From NCBI GenBank assembly GCA_963739795.1, contig CAVUBL010000015.1:372001-436000 (forward strand): a DNA stretch of 64,000 bases. The letters are read 5' to 3'. Shown here piece after piece: positions 59,486 to 64,000 of this stretch (position 1 is the first letter of the stretch; each line of letters opens with the position of its first letter). The notes under the pieces were generated by a model, which was not told where the DNA came from, ran no database searches, and was given only the letters and a program-made list of their open reading frames with translations. The stretch is from CAVUBL01 sp963739795. GTDB taxonomy: Bacteria > Acidobacteriota > Thermoanaerobaculia > Multivoradales > DATKCC01. The position numbers and the translations under genes were made by a program.

Positions 59486-62278
59486 CTAGAGCCGTACCAC
59501 CCTGGGGGTGATGAAGATCAGGAGCTCTTGGTTCTGGTCGGACCGATCCCGGTTCTTGAACAGGTGCCCGATGATCGGGATGTTTGCCAAGCCGGGCACC
59601 CTCTGCTGACTCTGGTCGGTGGACACTTCGTAGATCCCTCCGATGACCGCCGTGCCGCCGTCCTTGACCAGCACCTGGGTCGTCGCCTCCTTGGTGGCGA
59701 TCGGGGCGTTGGTCGCCCCGGGCACCAGGAACGCCGTCTGGACCTCGCGCTTCTGGATGTTGATGTCCATGACCACCGTACCGTCAGCGGTGATCTGCGG
59801 GGTCACCTGGAGCTTCAGTGTGGCGTTGACGAACTGCACGCTGACCGTGTTGTTGGCGACGGTCTGGATCGGGATCTGCAGACCGCTCTGGATCTGGGCG
59901 GTGTGGTTGTTGAGGGTCGCGACCTTGGGGGTCGACAGGATGTTGACCAGGCCGTCATCTTCGGCGGCGTTGAGCACGGCGTCTAGACGGAAGGTGTCGA
60001 GGATGTTGCCGAAGCCGATCCGGAGCAGGCCGTTCTGGCCCCCTGTCTGGAGGTTCACCGAGCCGCTGGCGTCGATGTTGTTCGGGAACTCCAGCCCTGT
60101 CGAGTTACCCGTGGCCGGCCCCGCGGTGCCGTTGAACCCCCAGTTGATTCCGAGGGTCCGGCTGAAGCGCTTGGTGGTCTCGATGATCCGCGCCTCGATC
60201 ATGACCTGGGGTTCGGGCTCGTCCAGGTTGTCGATGATCGCCAGCACCGTATCCATGTAGTCGGGCAGCTCCGAAATGATCAGGGTGTTGGTGCGCTGGT
60301 CGACAATCACGCTCCCGCGCTGCGAAAGGATCCCGCCGGAGCCACCGCGGCGAAGGATGTTCGCGACGTTGGCGGCGCTGGTGTAGGAGAGCCGCTTCAT
60401 GACCGTCTCGAGGGGAACCGAGAGGGCCTTGGCGGCCTCGAGCTGCTGCCGGGCCTGGGCCTCCTTGCGGAGATCATCGAGGGGCGCGATCCGCATGATG
60501 TTCCCCTCGACCTCGTAGCCGAGGCCGTTGATCTTGAGGATCTGCTCCAGGGCCTGGTCCCAGGGCACGTTCTCGAGCTCGACGGTGACCCGCCCCTTGA
60601 CGTCGGGCTGGATGACGATGTTGAGACCGGCGATCTTGGAGAAGGAGCGCAGGGTCTCCACGACGTCCGCGTCGCGCAGCGTCATGTCGATGGGCGCACC
60701 GGTGTACTTCTTCTGGCCCGACACCTGCTGGGCACCGAAGCGCAGGCCCGAGGCACTGGCCTTGCCGGAGCCGCCGCCGGGAGGCTGGATCTGGACCTCG
60801 GTGGGACCGAAGACCGAGGAGTCGTTGGGCGGAACAGGAGACGACGCACCGCCCTGGCCCGAGGCTTGGAAGGCGGGCTCCTCCGGCGCCTTCGTGATCT
60901 TCATCTTCATCGCCGGAGCCGGCTCGCTCGGCGTGGCCTGGCTGGCGCTCGACGGAGACGGCGCCGCGGGCGGGGCTTCTACCGGAGCTTGGACCGGAGC
61001 TTGGACCGGCACGGGGACCGGCGCGGAGGCCTGGGTCTCGGGTTCCGGAGCCGGAGCGGTGGCTGGCGGCGGCGGCTGTTGCTGCGGCGGCTGCGGGCGT
61101 ACGGTCGGCACGAGCGCGGACTGGGCCGACTGGGCCGACTGGGGCGACTGCGACGACTGGGGCGTGGGGCCCGACGGGCTGGAGCCGAAGCTCACCACCA
61201 GGGCGTCGCCGGTCCGTTCGATGTAAGGATGCGGCGCCTGCCGCATGTCGAAGACGACTCGGGAGACCGGCTGCGGGAAAGGCTTGAACTGGGCCACGCG
61301 AACCCGCTCGACGGGGCCGGAAGAGATCGGGATCAGGGGGTGATCGCTCTGGTTCACCACGCCGGCGAGGTCGACGACGAAGCGCTCGGGATCGCTCAGC
61401 CGGAAAGTCGAGTAGGAGAACTGTCCGTCGCCCTCGATCCGCACGACGGTCTGGCCGGCGCCGGGGGTTACCTCGACGGCGCTCAGGCGCGACGCCGTGG
61501 CGCCGGTGGGCGGCGGGCCGACGACGGGCTGGTCCGGGGTCCCCAGGGCAGGCTGCGGCGCGGGCTCCGGCATCGGAGGCGTGGGCTCGGCGGGCTCGAG
61601 GACCGGAGACTCCTGGGGCTTCGGCGCCGGGGCCGGCTCCTCTTCGGCGATCGGCTCGAAGGTCAGGCTGCCGCTCTTCTGCGCGACCGGCTCACCGACC
61701 GGTCGCAGCTCGACCTTGAGGAGGTTGCCGTCGGCGCTGAGCTTCTGCTCCACGTCTTCGCGGGTGGCGATCACCAACCGGGCCATCGGCCGGGTTCCGG
61801 CCTGCTCCTCGGAGACGGTGACGCTCGAGACCAGGCCGCTCTCGGGCTTCAGATCCTTCACCCCCGCGCCGACCGACGAGTTGGGCAGCTCCACCACCAC
61901 GCTCCCGGTGGCGTCGCGGAAGCTGGTCCACACGAGGGGATCGGTGGCAGTGATCTCGACGGTGGTCTCCGGAGCCCCTTCGCGGACTTCGACCCCGGTC
62001 ACCTGGACCGGCTCCGGCGCGGCTTCGGCGCCATCGGCTGGCGCCGGGGCGACGGGCTGCGCGGGGGGCTTGGCGGTGGGGGCGGCCGGAGCCGACGAGT
62101 GACATCCGGGCAGGGTCGCCCCGAGCGTCAACAAGAGCACCATCGCCGCCCAGCCGACCGGTCTCCGAAGCCAGGCGGCGAGCGCGTTCCCGCGCCCGCA
62201 CCGGCCATAGCTCCGGGAGCCGGCATCGGCATGCCGACTTCCTTGCACCCTTCCACGAGTCTTCACGGCATCTCCCAT
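59486..62278 (-). CDS. pilQ: type IV pilus secretin PilQ
   Basis: From the ATG at 62278 (GAGGTGA upstream) the protein has 930 residues. It carries a signal sequence (AAMVLLLTLGATLPGC), two AMIN domains (VTGVEVREGAPETTVEITAT; LSAVEVTPGAGQTVVRIEGD), a Pro-rich linker, and the N0/STN domain (GAPIDMTLRDADVVETLRSF). The N1 domain and secretin core follow (NILSTPKVATLNNHTAQIQS, GGTAVIGGIYEVSTDQSQQR and a final LLIFITPRVVRL). It forms the outer-membrane pore for the pilus. Confidence 0.96.
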   Translation of the reverse strand: MGDAVKTRGRVQGSRHADAGSRSYGRCGRGNALAAWLRRPVGWAAMVLLLTLGATLPGCHSSAPAAPTAKPPAQPVAPAPADGAEAAPEPVQVTGVEVREGAPETTVEITATDPLVWTSFRDATGSVVVELPNSSVGAGVKDLKPESGLVSSVTVSEEQAGTRPMARLVIATREDVEQKLSADGNLLKVELRPVGEPVAQKSGSLTFEPIAEEEPAPAPKPQESPVLEPAEPTPPMPEPAPQPALGTPDQPVVGPPPTGATASRLSAVEVTPGAGQTVVRIEGDGQFSYSTFRLSDPERFVVDLAGVVNQSDHPLIPISSGPVERVRVAQFKPFPQPVSRVVFDMRQAPHPYIERTGDALVVSFGSSPSGPTPQSSQSPQSAQSAQSALVPTVRPQPPQQQPPPPATAPAPEPETQASAPVPVPVQAPVQAPVEAPPAAPSPSSASQATPSEPAPAMKMKITKAPEEPAFQASGQGGASSPVPPNDSSVFGPTEVQIQPPGGGSGKASASGLRFGAQQVSGQKKYTGAPIDMTLRDADVVETLRSFSKIAGLNIVIQPDVKGRVTVELENVPWDQALEQILKINGLGYEVEGNIMRIAPLDDLRKEAQARQQLEAAKALSVPLETVMKRLSYTSAANVANILRRGGSGGILSQRGSVIVDQRTNTLIISELPDYMDTVLAIIDNLDEPEPQVMIEARIIETTKRFSRTLGINWGFNGTAGPATGNSTGLEFPNNIDASGSVNLQTGGQNGLLRIGFGNILDTFRLDAVLNAAEDDGLVNILSTPKVATLNNHTAQIQSGLQIPIQTVANNTVSVQFVNATLKLQVTPQITADGTVVMDINIQKREVQTAFLVPGATNAPIATKEATTQVLVKDGGTAVIGGIYEVSTDQSQQRVPGLANIPIIGHLFKNRDRSDQNQELLIFITPRVVRL

Positions 62279-62348
62279 GGCGCTCACCTCATGTTGCGCG
62301 ACCGCGACAGCGTCGCCGGTCTTCTCCAGCCCGTCCCCCGCGTCCCGC

Positions 62349-62966
62349 TCATCCTTTTTTGTCCGGGTTCAGGGTTTTGACGACTTCGCGGAACGGTTTC
62401 AACGCCGTCGGATCTTGCACGATCTGCTTGAATACGATCTCGTTGCCGGTGATCCGGACGATGTCGCCGTCATAGAGCTGATCTCCCTTCTTGACGAGAT
62501 AGCTCTTCTCGTTCTCCGCCGACTGGACCTGGGCCACGTAGCCCTCGTCGGTGCGGAAGATCCCGGTCACGATCACCTCGTCGATCAGCAGTCCGGGGAT
62601 GCCCTCGGGGCGCGGTCCCCGGAAGTTCGGAAGCTGAGTCGTCACGAGCAGCGACTTGAAAGGGTCGCGGCGCGTTCCCGGGTCGTAGCTGTAGCCCTCT
62701 CCGGCCAGGACCTGCTCCTGGCCGGCGAGCAGCTCGTCGATGTCCTTGGTGCCGGCCTCGGAGCCGGCCTGGTCGGCGGCGCCGCCGGCCTCGACCTTGC
62801 CCGCCCCGGCGTCCGAGGCGCCCGCCTCCGGGGCCTGCGCCTGGTCCTGTCCCTGCGCCGGCTTCTGACTCTGGGCCTGACCTTGGGCCCGGGCAGGCGC
62901 CGCGCCGAGCCAGGGCAGCCCCAGGAGGGCGGCGAGGCCGAGGGCCATCAAGTGCTTCGACGTCAT
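62349..62966 (-). CDS. pilP: type IV pilus assembly lipoprotein PilP
   Basis: From the ATG at 62966 the protein has 205 residues: a signal peptide, a Gln/Ala-rich linker, then the PilP core GTRRDPFKSLLVTTQLPNFR, IPGLLIDEVIVTGIFRTDEG, YVAQVQSAENEKSYLVKKGD. No lipobox Cys is evident, so it may not be lipidated. PilP links the inner-membrane PilN/O complex to PilQ. It overlaps the pilO stop by 4 bp. Confidence 0.9.
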   Translation of the reverse strand: MTSKHLMALGLAALLGLPWLGAAPARAQGQAQSQKPAQGQDQAQAPEAGASDAGAGKVEAGGAADQAGSEAGTKDIDELLAGQEQVLAGEGYSYDPGTRRDPFKSLLVTTQLPNFRGPRPEGIPGLLIDEVIVTGIFRTDEGYVAQVQSAENEKSYLVKKGDQLYDGDIVRITGNEIVFKQIVQDPTALKPFREVVKTLNPDKKG

Positions 62967-63580
62967 GGGCTGCCTCCTCCGCCCGGCTGAGCCGGGCTCC
63001 CCGCCTCGTCGGGAGGTGGCGGCGAGTAGACGAAGGTCTTCGCCACGAAGCTCGTGGTCAGTGTGTGGCCCTTGGACTGGTCTCCTTCGGCCCGGATCGT
63101 CAGGTTCTCGATGTTGAAGATCCGGGGGTAGCGGCGGATTTGGTCGAAGAAGATCGCCAGGTTGTGGTACCGCCCGGCGAGGGTGATGCTGATCGGCCAC
63201 TCCTTGTAGAAATCCTTGTCGGTGAGCTTGCCGGGCTGGAACACCTTGAGGTCGAAGTCTCCCCGCTCGGCGAGGTTCCGCACGTTGCGCAGAATCTCTT
63301 GAGTGTTGAGCCGCGCCGGGAGGATCCGCAGGAGCTTGTCGAGCTCGAGCTCGAGGCGCCGCACCTGCTCCCGGAACTGGGGGAGCCGCGCGCGGGCGGA
63401 GCGGCCCTCCTGGATCTTGGTCTGGAGGTCTTCGAGCTGGGCCTGGAGCGAGGCGATGTCCCGCTTGATGGGCGCCAGCCAGAGATAGTGCGCGAGCCAG
63501 AACAGGAGCGCTCCGATCACCAGCCCGACGACCAGGCCGTAATACCAGGGCTTGCCTTCCAGACCGGTTTCGATGGCCAC
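62963..63580 (-). CDS. pilO: type IV pilus assembly protein PilO
   Basis: The 205-residue protein has one N-terminal membrane segment (YYGLVVGLVIGALLFWLAHY), a coiled coil (IASLQAQLEDLQTKIQEGRS) and the ferredoxin-like periplasmic domain (LAGRYHNLAIFFDQIRRYPR, IFNIENLTIRAEG). It partners PilN in the alignment complex. The tail is Pro/Gly-rich. Confidence 0.92.
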   Translation of the reverse strand: MAIETGLEGKPWYYGLVVGLVIGALLFWLAHYLWLAPIKRDIASLQAQLEDLQTKIQEGRSARARLPQFREQVRRLELELDKLLRILPARLNTQEILRNVRNLAERGDFDLKVFQPGKLTDKDFYKEWPISITLAGRYHNLAIFFDQIRRYPRIFNIENLTIRAEGDQSKGHTLTTSFVAKTFVYSPPPPDEAGSPAQPGGGGSP

Positions 63581-63605
63581 GTGCCTCTCCTCTCCCCGGT
63601 CCCGG

Positions 63606-64000
63606 TTACCCGTCGGTACCGGTTCCGGCGCCGGAAGTGCCGTCGGAATCGGTGCCGTTCGCCGCGGCGCCGTCGCCAGCGGCCTTGTCTTTCTTCGGCG
63701 GCGCCAGCGAGTAGTCCACGTCGATGGTGAACTTGTACACCTCGCCGGCTTCGTTGACCGTGCCGAGGTGCGGCTCCATGAACTCCGGGACCTTGTCGAG
63801 GTTCTCGAGGAAGTTCGAGATGGCGTTGACGTTGAACGCCTTGCCGTTCAGGCGGATGGAGCTCGCCTTGACCTCCATCTGGTCGAGCCAGAGAAGCTCG
63901 GGCAAGGCTCGCGAGATCGCGTCCATCACCCGCACCGGCCCACGCTGGTTGTTCTTCAGGTTGGTGATGACCTCGATCTTGCGCTCCAGATCGGCCTGTT
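63606..64000 (-). CDS. pilN: type IV pilus assembly protein PilN (5' part off the window edge)
   Basis: The reverse strand is open from the right edge to the stop at 63606. It holds the C-terminal part: LERKIEVITNLKNNQRGPVR, VMDAISRALPELLWLDQMEV, RLNGKAFNVNAISNFLENLD. This is the PilN periplasmic domain. The end is a Lys/Asp/Gly-rich tail (PPKKDKAAGDGAAANGTDSD). pilM would be expected just beyond the edge. Confidence 0.9.
   Translation of the reverse strand, partial: QADLERKIEVITNLKNNQRGPVRVMDAISRALPELLWLDQMEVKASSIRLNGKAFNVNAISNFLENLDKVPEFMEPHLGTVNEAGEVYKFTIDVDYSLAPPKKDKAAGDGAAANGTDSDGTSGAGTGTDG

Overview
This is a GC-rich window (most codons end in G or C) from a Gram-negative bacterium. 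It carries a TolC-type outer-membrane protein, a type IV pilus assembly block ending in the secretin PilQ, many predicted lipoproteins, a System I cytochrome c maturation set (CcmC/CcmD/CcmF), a MglB-like roadblock protein, and an FG-GAP/CRTAC1-type secreted protein paired with a TPR protein. That mix suggests an Acidobacteriota-like or deltaproteobacterial-grade lineage, but this is inferred from gene content only; there is no rRNA in the window and I saw no tRNA or CRISPR array.

Layout. 1-7.2 kb: core and peripheral genes (TolC-like protein, ABC-F ATPase, FGE-like lipoprotein, arylsulfotransferase-like protein, GNAT, DUF4386). 7.2-16.4 kb: an accessory island. It holds a possible clan-CD-type (caspase-like) protein, an alcohol dehydrogenase, and a dense set of toxin-antitoxin modules. 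Two vapBC pairs and one RelE/addiction-module pair look complete, and a DUF2442/DUF4160 pair is intact. A third vapBC, a higBA and at least three antitoxin or toxin scraps are broken. Several breakpoints coincide with copies of a short GTGCCGGCCAC-type repeat. 16.4-35 kb: secreted proteins, a MATE pump, an acyl-reductase-like SDR, an AlkP-fold membrane protein with a lipoprotein partner, TPR plus CRTAC1 proteins, an aminotransferase/permease operon, an alkyltransferase-like protein and a CNNM/CorC-type protein. 35-49 kb: proS, a zinc-ribbon TPR protein, 3-hydroxybutyryl-CoA dehydrogenase, an ECF sigma/anti-sigma/bactofilin-like operon, a HEAT-cyclophilin lipoprotein with a thioredoxin-like protein, and ccmC-D-F. 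49-54 kb: a tightly overlapped minus-strand run accB-accC-thiE-NSS transporter-small subunit-aroK-phosphoesterase. 54-64 kb: TPR plus roadblock genes, secreted Ig/PKD/IPT lipoproteins and pilQ-P-O-N.

The most unusual content is non-coding. A roughly 160-bp imperfect palindrome with GAGCTTGTGAAT ends occurs four times (9.8, 21.8, 37.3 and 56.9 kb). Every copy sits directly against, or overlaps, the TGA stop codon of a gene, in the same orientation relative to that gene, and three copies are bounded by TCA/TGA trinucleotides. A second, unrelated giant palindrome at 35.2 kb supplies TAG stop codons to both convergent neighbours. Together with the short repeats in the island and a 60-bp hairpin repeat found at 32.4 and 53.9 kb, this points to several families of small palindromic elements, two of which are anchored on stop codons.
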